The position numbers were made by a program, and so were the translations under genes. A DNA stretch of 54,549 bases from positions 1-54,549 of the forward strand of contig JAXDJV010000020.1 of the NCBI GenBank assembly GCA_034667465.1. The letters are read 5' to 3'. How positions within the stretch are numbered: the stretch's first letter is position 1; every line of letters starts with the position of its first letter. The stretch comes from JAOBAU01 sp034667465 (GTDB lineage Bacteria; Acidobacteriota; Thermoanaerobaculia; Gp7-AA8). The notes below the pieces were generated by a model. That model worked only from the letters and a program-made list of their open reading frames with translations. It had not been told where the DNA came from and made no database searches. Below, in pieces: positions 47,656-54,549 of this stretch.

Positions 47656-49845
47656 TCAGGGGGTGTCAATTTCGGAGCGGACGTCGATGCGCTGCCGCTC
47701 GAAGATGACCTCGACCGCTCCGTTGCGATCCGTTTCGACGATCCGGACTCGCCGCTCGCGCAACGCTTCGACGACGCTTTCGTGCGGATGGCCAAACAGA
47801 TTGCGTCGTCCGCAGGAGATCAGCGCGATACGCGGCCGCACCGCGTCAAGCAGCGCCGGTGTCGACGAGGTGCGGCTGCCGTGATGCGCGACCTTCAGGA
47901 CATCCGCGCGAATCTCTTCGTCTTCCGCGAGCTCACGTTCGGCGTCGCGCTCGATGTCGCCGGTGAGCAAGACGCGGCGGTTACCGATGCGCAATCGAAG
48001 GACGACCGACGAGTTGTTTTCCGGCGCGCGCTTGAACGTGTAGCGAGGGAGGAGCGGCGTGATGATGATGTTGCCGAGCGTGTGCGCGCGGCGCTCCCGG
48101 AGCAGGCGGATCGGCGTTTCGCGCGCGGCGCACGCTTCGAGTAAACGCGCCGCGCAGTCACCGCGAAAACGCCGCGGCGAGATCCACACCTCGCCGACCT
48201 CGAGCCGTGTGATGACAGCCGGCAGTCCGCCGCAATGATCGGGATGCGCGTGCGTCAGCACGACGACGTCGAGATGACGGACACCGCGATCGACGAGTTG
48301 CGTGACGACGTTCGCTTCGCTGATGCCGCCATCGACGAGCATCGTTCGCTCGCCGTCGCGCACGAGGATCGAATCGCCCTGTCCGACGTCGAGCATGATC
48401 ACACGCGGCGCATCGACGCGACGGCGGTCGCGATCGCGAGCAACAGCGGCGATCGACGGAATGCTGAGCGCGAGGAGAATCGCAATCGCGCGGCGGGGTC
48501 CGGAAAACAACGCGATCGCGAACAACGCGCAGGCGAATCCGACGACCATCGCGATCATCGGCGGCGCCGCGTAAAAACCGGAGCCGTGCGCTGCGATCCG
48601 ATTTGCAGCACCGCACAGCGCATTCAGAATCGTGATCAGCACGAGCAGCTTCGCGCTCGGGATGATGCAGATGATCGCGCCGGCGATGAGCATCGCAAAG
48701 ACGAGCGGCGTCAGGACGATCGTCGTCAACGAGCCGCCAAGCGCGAACTGGTGAAAGTGAAAGAGCGTCAGCGGCGTCACCGCGAGCTCCGCCGCGACCG
48801 CGTAACCGGCCCAGCGCCACTTCCGTTTTCCGAGTGTCTTCCCCGCGAACAGCAGCGCGCCGGCGCCGGCGTACGTCAGCTGAAACGCGGCGTCGGTCAG
48901 CTCGGTCGGAGCGATCAGCAGGCGCACCAGCGCGGAAACACACCAGAGATTCTCGAGCGTCGTTGGACGTTTCAGGATTCGCGAGATCGCGAAGAGCGCA
49001 ATGCCGCCGCTGGCGCGCGCAACGGAGGCGGTCGGTCCGATGAACAGCGGCGCGAGGATCGCGAACGCGAGCAGCGACCAGTCGGCGACGCGCGGGGCGT
49101 GCAGCCATCGCAACAGCAGCGCGATCAAACCCGCCGCGAGCGCGATCTGCAGTCCGGAAAAGACGAGCAGGTGATATGTGCCGGCGCGCTTGAACTCGTC
49201 GCGCGCATCGTCGCCGAGTCGCTCGCCGCGCCCGAGGACGAGCGCTTCGATGAGCGCGACTTCGTCGGGATGTTCGCGCGCCAGCGGGCGGATGCGATTC
49301 GCAAGCGCGCGATTCCACGCCGCCGGCTGCCACCGGCGCAACGCTCCGCGATATTCGAGCAGCAGCGGCGCCTTGATCGAGACGACGTACTGTCCTCGCT
49401 CGCTCCGTTTCACGAACGCTTCCGCGCGAACCGTCGCGAACATCGCCGTCGGAGGCGGAGGGAACCGCACGTACAGCGCCACCGGTTGTTCCACGTCGAC
49501 CCCGTTCGCAGTGAAACGATTTGCGCGCAGCAGGAACGAATCGCCGCGCGGCGACCAGTCGCGATCGAGCGGCGCTTCGATGATGACGAATCGATCGGGA
49601 TCGAGCGCGGCGATGGTGCGCATTTCCATCGCGCGGTGATTCGCATCGCGCCTGGCGATGAAGATTCCGAGCGCGGCGAAAAGAAGAATGAGTGTGGGCC
49701 CCGGCGGGCGAAGCGCCCGCCGCCACAACAAACCGATCAAAAGCAATCCGCACGCAAACGCAACTCCGTTCACGAGCAGTGGCGCGAGCGCCAGCCCTGC
49801 GACGAATCCGATTAGCGGGAGTGCGGCGGGTGAATCATCCGGCAC
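47656..49845 (-). CDS. comEC: ComEC/Rec2 DNA uptake channel
   Basis: 729 aa. It has N-terminal membrane helices, an OB-like soluble segment (RGDSFLLRANRF), the central Competence domain (YHLLVFSGLQIALAAGLIAL, AFQLTYAGAGALLFAGKTLG) and a C-terminal metallo-beta-lactamase-like domain (VLTHAHPDHCGGLPAV, VLKVAHHGSRTSS). It carries single-stranded DNA across the inner membrane during natural transformation. Its presence suggests the host may take up DNA, relevant to cassette acquisition. Confidence 0.94.
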   Translation of the reverse strand: MPDDSPAALPLIGFVAGLALAPLLVNGVAFACGLLLIGLLWRRALRPPGPTLILLFAALGIFIARRDANHRAMEMRTIAALDPDRFVIIEAPLDRDWSPRGDSFLLRANRFTANGVDVEQPVALYVRFPPPPTAMFATVRAEAFVKRSERGQYVVSIKAPLLLEYRGALRRWQPAAWNRALANRIRPLAREHPDEVALIEALVLGRGERLGDDARDEFKRAGTYHLLVFSGLQIALAAGLIALLLRWLHAPRVADWSLLAFAILAPLFIGPTASVARASGGIALFAISRILKRPTTLENLWCVSALVRLLIAPTELTDAAFQLTYAGAGALLFAGKTLGKRKWRWAGYAVAAELAVTPLTLFHFHQFALGGSLTTIVLTPLVFAMLIAGAIICIIPSAKLLVLITILNALCGAANRIAAHGSGFYAAPPMIAMVVGFACALFAIALFSGPRRAIAILLALSIPSIAAVARDRDRRRVDAPRVIMLDVGQGDSILVRDGERTMLVDGGISEANVVTQLVDRGVRHLDVVVLTHAHPDHCGGLPAVITRLEVGEVWISPRRFRGDCAARLLEACAARETPIRLLRERRAHTLGNIIITPLLPRYTFKRAPENNSSVVLRLRIGNRRVLLTGDIERDAERELAEDEEIRADVLKVAHHGSRTSSTPALLDAVRPRIALISCGRRNLFGHPHESVVEALRERRVRIVETDRNGAVEVIFERQRIDVRSEIDTP

Positions 49846-51007
49846 GCTCGAACGAAGAGAGAGTCTCCACGTGATGCGTGTTCGGGAAAAGATCCAGGAG
49901 GTCGAGCGAGGTGAGGCGCCAGCCGGACGCGCTCAGCCGTTGCGCGTCGCGGGCAAACGTTACCGGATCGCAGGAGAGATAACAAATCGCCCGCCGCGCT
50001 TTTTCTCCCGCCGCTTCGATCACTTCCTGACGCGCTCCGGCGCGCGGCGGATCGAGAAAGAGGAAGTCGGCCTCCGGCATTCTACGTACGTAAGATTCGA
50101 CGGCGGCGTGCACGAGCGTCACGTTCTCCGGTGCGTTGAGCTGCGCGTACCGATGCGAGAGCGGCGAGCCTTCGACGCTGATGACGCGCTCGAACATCCG
50201 CGCCAGCGGCACCGTGAAGAATCCGACTCCCGCGTAAAGATCGATCGCGCTTCCGCGCTCTACGACGCGCGACGCGTGCGCGGTGACGAGTCGAATCATC
50301 GTGCCGAGGAGATGACGATTGACCTGAAAGAACGCGCCGGTGGAAAGACGATAGTGATAGTCGCCGACGTCGATCGTCAGCTCCTCTTCGCCGGCAATGA
50401 GTCGACCATCAATCTCCCAAATGTCATCCCGAGCGTCAGCGAGGGATCCGGGCGGGTGGCGCGCGAAAATCCCGGCACCCCACCCACCCGGATCCCTCGC
50501 TACGCTCGGGATGACATGCGCGGTCTCGATTCCGACCACTTCACATTCACGCGCCAGCGGCACCACGCGATGGGAACCGGTCGCATAGAAACCAACGGCA
50601 TCGCCATCCTGATGCAGACGGCTTCGCAGTCGATAGTTGAGCGGCGACGGATGAACTCTGATCTCGGGCAGGGATGCAGGATCGAATCGGCCGATCCTTC
50701 GCAACGACTCCGTCAGGATCTCCCGTTTGGCAACCAGTTGACGATCGAGCCGGAGCGAGGTCCAGTCGCAACCGCCGCATTCATCGGCAATCGGGCACGG
50801 CTCCGCACGACGATCGGCACTCGCTTCGACGACGCGCACGACCGCGCCGCGCGCGAACCCTTTCTTCACTTCCGTCAGACGAACGACCGCGACATCGCCC
50901 GGATAGAGGTTCGGCGCAAAGACAGGAACGCCTTCGACGCGCGAAAGCGACTCGCCTCCCGCAACCAGTTTTTCAGGCTTCACCGTGAGCTCGTCGCCAA
51001 CCCGCAT
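49835..51007 (-). CDS. RlmD/RumA-type 23S rRNA (uracil-5-)-methyltransferase with repeat insertion
   Basis: 390 aa. A TRAM domain (about 1-60), Fe-S cluster cysteines C71, C77, C80 (CPIADECGGC) and C155, SAM motif AIDLYAGVGFFTVPLARMFE, DPPRAG and the catalytic Cys in ICYLSCDPVTFARD (C346) are all present. Residues about 165-197 (VIPSVARDPGGWGAGIFARH, then PPGSLADARDDI) are encoded by a palindromic genomic repeat inserted in frame, right after C155. Whether the enzyme tolerates it is unknown. It could equally be the RlmCD-type enzyme; the exact target uracil cannot be told. Confidence 0.88.
   Translation of the reverse strand: MRVGDELTVKPEKLVAGGESLSRVEGVPVFAPNLYPGDVAVVRLTEVKKGFARGAVVRVVEASADRRAEPCPIADECGGCDWTSLRLDRQLVAKREILTESLRRIGRFDPASLPEIRVHPSPLNYRLRSRLHQDGDAVGFYATGSHRVVPLARECEVVGIETAHVIPSVARDPGGWGAGIFARHPPGSLADARDDIWEIDGRLIAGEEELTIDVGDYHYRLSTGAFFQVNRHLLGTMIRLVTAHASRVVERGSAIDLYAGVGFFTVPLARMFERVISVEGSPLSHRYAQLNAPENVTLVHAAVESYVRRMPEADFLFLDPPRAGARQEVIEAAGEKARRAICYLSCDPVTFARDAQRLSASGWRLTSLDLLDLFPNTHHVETLSSFERAG
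50421..50517. repeat. palindromic repeat inside a methyltransferase gene
   Basis: Arms ATGTCATCCCGAGCGTCAGC, GAGGGATCCGGGCGGGTGG (50421-50459) and CCACCCACCCGGATCCCTCG, CTACGCTCGGGATGACAT nearly match and enclose a 20-bp centre. The translated plus strand gives the SLATLGMT peptide known from widespread non-coding repeats of this kind. The minus strand is read in frame by the host gene. Confidence 0.9.
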
Positions 51008-51039
51008 CGCGAAGCGATTGTGATAAAAAGCGCCCCGCT

Positions 51040-52203
51040 ATGAAAGTCCACGAATATCAGGCAAAGGAAATCCTGCGCCGTTACGGCGTCCCGACGCCGC
51101 GCGGAATCGTCGTCGACAACGCCGGCGATGCGCGCAACGCTGCCGAACAACTTGGCGGCCGCGTCGTCGTCAAAGCGCAGATCCACGCGGGCGGCCGCGG
51201 CAAAGGCGGCGGCGTGAAGCTCGCGAAGACGCCCGATGAAGCGGCCGAGATCACACAGAAAATGATCGGCTGGACGCTGGTCACGCACCAGACCGGCCCC
51301 GAAGGCCGCGTCGTCAACAAGGTGCTGATCGAGGAAGCGCTCAACATCGACAAGGAGCTCTACCTCGGCATCACGCTCGATCGAAAACTCGGCTGCCCCG
51401 TCGTCATGGCGTCGAAGCAGGGCGGCATGGAGATCGAGGAAGTCGCCGAACGCGATCCGAGCGCGATCTTCCGCGAGCCGATCGATGCCGTGCTCGGCCC
51501 GCAGCCGTTTCAGGCGCGCGCAATCGCGTACGCGCTCGGCCTCGAAGGCGAGGCCTACAAAAAGTGCGTCGACTTCATGCAGAAGCTCGTCCGCTGCTAC
51601 ATCGAAACCGATGCCGCGCTCGCCGAGATCAATCCGCTGCTCATCACCAAAGAAGGCGACGTCCTCGCGCTCGACTGCAAGCTGAGCTTCGACGACAACG
51701 CCATGTTCCGCCACAAAGACTTCCTCGAGCTGCGCGACCTCAATGAAGAGGATCCGCTCGAAGTCGAGGCGTCGAAGTTCGGCCTCAACTACATCAAGCT
51801 CGATGGAAACGTCGGCTGCATGGTCAACGGCGCCGGCCTCGCGATGGGAACGATGGACATCATCAAGCTCGCAGGCGGAGAACCGGCGAACTTCCTCGAC
51901 GTCGGCGGCGGCGCGAGCGCGGAGCAGGTCAAGAACGCGTTCCGCATCATCCTTTCGGACAAGAACGTGAAGGCGATCCTGATCAACATCTTCGGCGGCA
52001 TCATGCGCGGCGATCGCATCGCCGAGGGCGTGGTCAGCGCGGCGAAAGAAGTGGGACTGCCGGTGCCGGTCGTCGTCCGGCTCGAAGGAACGAACGTCGA
52101 GCTCGGAAAGAAGATCCTCGCCGAGTCGGGACTGCCGCTCATCACCGCCGACGGCATGTGGGACGCGGCGACCAAAGTGGTCGCGGCGGCGCAGGGGAAA
52201 TAG
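51040..52203 (+). CDS. sucC: succinyl-CoA synthetase beta subunit
   Basis: 387 aa. An ATP-grasp protein: MKVHEYQAKEILRRYGVPTP, KAQIHAGGRGKGGGVKLAK, EINPLLITKEGDVLALDCK, and NIFGGIMRGDRIAEGV. With SucD it makes ATP or GTP from succinyl-CoA in the TCA cycle. It is followed by sucD after 3 bp. Confidence 0.97.
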   Translation: MKVHEYQAKEILRRYGVPTPRGIVVDNAGDARNAAEQLGGRVVVKAQIHAGGRGKGGGVKLAKTPDEAAEITQKMIGWTLVTHQTGPEGRVVNKVLIEEALNIDKELYLGITLDRKLGCPVVMASKQGGMEIEEVAERDPSAIFREPIDAVLGPQPFQARAIAYALGLEGEAYKKCVDFMQKLVRCYIETDAALAEINPLLITKEGDVLALDCKLSFDDNAMFRHKDFLELRDLNEEDPLEVEASKFGLNYIKLDGNVGCMVNGAGLAMGTMDIIKLAGGEPANFLDVGGGASAEQVKNAFRIILSDKNVKAILINIFGGIMRGDRIAEGVVSAAKEVGLPVPVVVRLEGTNVELGKKILAESGLPLITADGMWDAATKVVAAAQGK

Positions 52204-52206
52204 TCA

Positions 52207-53112
52207 ATGTCGATCTGGGCTGACAAAAACACACGCGTCGTCGTGCAGGGCATCACCGGCCGCGAGGGAACTTTCCATGCGGTGCAGTGCCGCGACTACG
52301 GAACGAAAGTGATTGGCGGTGTGACTCCCGGTAAGGGCGGCACAACGCACGAAGGCTTCCCGGTTTTCAACACGGTGCGCGAAGCGCGCGAAAAGGAGTC
52401 GGCGGACTGTTCGCTGATCTTCGTTCCGCCGCCGTTCGCCGCCGACGCGATCATGGAAGCGGCCGACGCCGGCATCGAGCTGATCATCTGCATCACCGAG
52501 GGAATCCCGGTGAATGACATGGTGAAGGCGCACGACTTCCTGAAGAAGTCGAACGCACGCCGAGTCGCGAATGGCGAAACCCCGTCGCGGCTCATCGGTC
52601 CGAACTGCCCCGGCATCATCACGCCGGATCAGGCGAAGATCGGCATCATGCCGGGACACATTCACAAGGCTGGTCCGATCGGGATCGTGTCGCGCTCCGG
52701 AACGCTGACGTATGAAGCGGTCGGTCAGCTGACCAAGCGCGGTATCGGCCAGTCGACCGCGGTCGGCATCGGCGGCGATCCGCTGCCGGGCACGAATTTC
52801 GTCGATTGCCTCGCGGCATTCGAAGCCGATCCCGATACCGAAGCGATCATCATGATCGGCGAGATCGGCGGCACGGCTGAAGAGGAAGGCGCCGCGTTCG
52901 TGAAAGCAAACGTGAAGAAGCCGGTGGTCGCATTCATCGCGGGTCAGACCGCGCCTCCGGGACGCCGTATGGGTCACGCCGGCGCGATCATCAGCGGCGG
53001 CAAGGGAACCGCGGAAGAGAAGATGGCGGCGCTGACCGCGGCAGGGATTCACGTCGTGAAGGCGCCAAGCGCGATGGGCGAGAAGATCGAAGAGGTTTGG
53101 CGGTCAAAGTGA
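52207..53112 (+). CDS. sucD: succinyl-CoA synthetase alpha subunit
   Basis: 301 aa. The CoA site GITGREGTFHAVQCRDYG, NCPGIITPDQAKIGIMPGHI, and the phospho-His region IAGQTAPPGRRMGHAGAIIS are present. Slightly longer than E. coli SucD. Its stop overlaps the GTG of the next gene. Confidence 0.97.
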   Translation: MSIWADKNTRVVVQGITGREGTFHAVQCRDYGTKVIGGVTPGKGGTTHEGFPVFNTVREAREKESADCSLIFVPPPFAADAIMEAADAGIELIICITEGIPVNDMVKAHDFLKKSNARRVANGETPSRLIGPNCPGIITPDQAKIGIMPGHIHKAGPIGIVSRSGTLTYEAVGQLTKRGIGQSTAVGIGGDPLPGTNFVDCLAAFEADPDTEAIIMIGEIGGTAEEEGAAFVKANVKKPVVAFIAGQTAPPGRRMGHAGAIISGGKGTAEEKMAALTAAGIHVVKAPSAMGEKIEEVWRSK

Positions 53113-53783
53113 CCGCTCTCCACATCGACCTCGCCGTCGCATCCAAACTCCTCGTCCTCATCGGAGGCGGGGAGTTTTCGTTTGGAGAGACACGCGAGAT
53201 CGACGAGTACCTGCTCGCGAAGATGCCGGCCGATCGGCGCACGATCGCGTTCCTTCCCACCGCCTCCGGCTCCGCTGAATACGCGCGGCACTTCGGCGCG
53301 TATCTGAAGACGATCGATGCATCGGTCGACGTCATCAACGTCCCGATCTATCGCGGACGCGATGCGCGTCGCCAGAAGAACCTCGAGACGATTCTCTCCG
53401 CCGGGATGATCTACCTCGGCGGCGGCGTGACGAACAATCTCGTGTCGACACTGCGCGAGTCGCCGGCCGACATGGCGATGCGCGAGGCGGCATCGAACGG
53501 CGCAGTGATCGCGGCGATCGGCGCGGCCGCGGCGTCATTCGGAACGAGCGTTCGCGATATGCGCGGCGGCATCGGCGCGCTCCCTTCGCTCGCCTGGCTT
53601 ACCGACACGGTGATCGATACCGCGTTCGAGCCGGAGAACGACACGATGTTGCGCCGGCTGATGTCCGTTCCCGACACGCGTCTCGGCCTCGGCATCCCCG
53701 CGTCAACCGCGATTGCAGTAGACGCAAACGGCGCGACGGAGATCATCGGCGGCGGTCAGATCGCCGCATTTCGCCGCGGGTAG
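53109..53783 (+). CDS. peptidase S51/cyanophycinase-like protein, nucleophile missing
   Basis: About 224 aa from GTG 53109, which overlaps the sucD stop (GTGA); a TTG at 53097 is an alternative. KLLVLIGGGEFSFGETREID, IAFLPTASGSAEYARHFGAY and MIYLGGGVTNNLVSTL fit the family. Where active members have G-x-S-A-G-A, this protein has AAIGAAAASFG, so the nucleophilic Ser is Ala. It is probably not a peptidase and may bind a ligand or have another role. Confidence 0.8.
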   Translation: MTALHIDLAVASKLLVLIGGGEFSFGETREIDEYLLAKMPADRRTIAFLPTASGSAEYARHFGAYLKTIDASVDVINVPIYRGRDARRQKNLETILSAGMIYLGGGVTNNLVSTLRESPADMAMREAASNGAVIAAIGAAAASFGTSVRDMRGGIGALPSLAWLTDTVIDTAFEPENDTMLRRLMSVPDTRLGLGIPASTAIAVDANGATEIIGGGQIAAFRRG

Positions 53784-53818
53784 AGTCCGGTACGCTTCGT
53801 GCTAAACGCACAACAACC

Positions 53819-54520
53819 GTGGAAGAGAACGCAGCGGATAGTCCCACTCTCACCATCGAGGAGCTGACGCGCCTGTTCAGCGTCCTCTCGCATGATCTGA
53901 AGTCGCCGATCTTTTCGGTCGACGGATTCAGCGAGCTGCTCCTGGCGGATTACACCGACAAGCTCGACGAAGAAGGTCAGGACTTTCTCCGCCGCATTCG
54001 CGGCAGCGCGCAGCAGATGAAGCGCGTGCTCGACGAGATGTCGCACATGGTGAAGATGCTCTCGCGTCCCGACGCGAAGAAGCCGACGCCGCTGCGCGAG
54101 ATCATCGAAGAGGTGCTGCTCAAGTACAACTCACTCGTCGACGGCGCGACAGTCGACGTCTCCGATGACCTGCCGACGCTGAACGTCGATCCGGAGAAGA
54201 TGCGGGAAGCGATCGGCGCGCTCGTCGCGAACGCGCTCTTCTTCAACGATCACGAAAAGGCCGAGCGGCGCGTCGCGATTGATTGCACGTCAGACGCGAA
54301 TGGCTATCGAATCTGCATCCAGGACAACGGCATCGGCATCGACCCGCGCTACGTCCACCAGATTTTCGACCTTGGCCTGAAGCTCGACAAATCGCGCGGC
54401 GGCGGCCCCGGCTACAGCCTGCACCTCGCCAAACGAATCATCGAATCGCACGGCGGCGCGCTAACAATCGAAACCGCGCTCGACGAAGGCAGCACCTTCT
54501 GCCTCACGCTGCCGCGGTAA
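53819..54520 (+). CDS. histidine kinase without sensor domain
   Basis: 233 aa from a GTG (MEENAADSPTLTIEELTRLF). HisKA: FSVLSHDLKSPIFSVDGF with the phospho-acceptor His at about 25, then a dimerisation helix pair. HATPase: ALVANALFFNDHE (N box), IQDNGIGIDPRY (G1), GGGPGYSLHLAKRIIESHGG (G2). No sensor, HAMP or membrane segment; cytoplasmic and probably triggered by a partner. No response regulator is in the window. Confidence 0.88.
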   Translation: MEENAADSPTLTIEELTRLFSVLSHDLKSPIFSVDGFSELLLADYTDKLDEEGQDFLRRIRGSAQQMKRVLDEMSHMVKMLSRPDAKKPTPLREIIEEVLLKYNSLVDGATVDVSDDLPTLNVDPEKMREAIGALVANALFFNDHEKAERRVAIDCTSDANGYRICIQDNGIGIDPRYVHQIFDLGLKLDKSRGGGPGYSLHLAKRIIESHGGALTIETALDEGSTFCLTLPR

Positions 54521-54549
54521 CTATGGGGTCAGGTCTGGTAACTTAAGTT
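54519..54549. repeat. REP-like element at right edge
   Basis: AACTATGGGGTCAGGTCTGG and TAACTTAAGTT follow the kinase stop. The TATGGGGTCAG core is the same as in the palindrome at 42751. The element is cut by the window edge. Confidence 0.65.

Overview
The window looks like one chromosome segment of a GC-rich bacterium, probably an Acidobacteriota-type lineage. That guess rests on gene order, on SLATLGMT/ARDPGG-type palindromic repeats and on general protein flavour; no rRNA is present to settle it.

Positions 1-13458 hold a chromosomal integron. A full-length integron integrase (intI, 12460-13458, minus strand) lies directly behind the rpoC terminator. It reads in the same direction as the array, the so-called inverted arrangement. 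Behind it come a 125-codon unknown gene, an attI-type junction (about 11860-11866), and ten cassettes separated by nine complete attC sites of about 195 bp plus one cut by the left edge, so the array continues outside. The attC sites fall into three subfamilies with pairing outer arms, two single unpaired bases on one arm, and inner hairpins that covary. The cargo is mostly stress, toxin or nuclease-like: a four-helix membrane protein, a NucS/DUF91-like nuclease, a zinc-ribbon membrane protein, a methyltransferase, BrnT/BrnA, a WHxH/HHxP protein with an XRE regulator module, DUF433/DUF5615, a Schlafen AlbA_2 protein, a RelA/SpoT-domain protein with a small partner, and a HEPN-like protein. Three of these genes (nuclease, BrnT, DUF5615) are each broken by one small lesion.

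Positions 13618-26539 are the classic tRNA-secE-nusG-rplKAJL-rpoBC block, all leftward: tRNA-Thr, Tyr, Gly, Thr, rpmG, tRNA-Trp, secE, nusG, rplK, rplA, rplJ, rplL, rpoB, rpoC. Oddities are the absence of tuf from its usual place, an eight-cysteine insertion in the RpoB lobe, a 64-aa zinc-finger-like gene wedged between rpoB and rpoC, and several TTG starts in ribosomal and polymerase genes.

Positions 26663-38895 carry a leftward housekeeping run (pyrH-frr-ispD-ispF-gltX-pyrD, rlmB, a SUKH protein) and rplM-rpsI and rpsB-tsf. A large rightward KAP P-loop NTPase gene sits between tsf and pyrH, which are normally adjacent.

Positions 39177-54549 are mixed chromosome: folD-coaE, two Ser/Thr-rich lipoproteins, a hydrolase, an FHA-GAF-SpoIIE phosphatase, a TPR lipoprotein, miaA, comEC, an RlmD/RumA-like methyltransferase interrupted in frame by a palindromic repeat, sucCD, a peptidase S51-like protein lacking its serine, and a small histidine kinase. 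REP-like palindromes occur at about 42751 and at the right edge.
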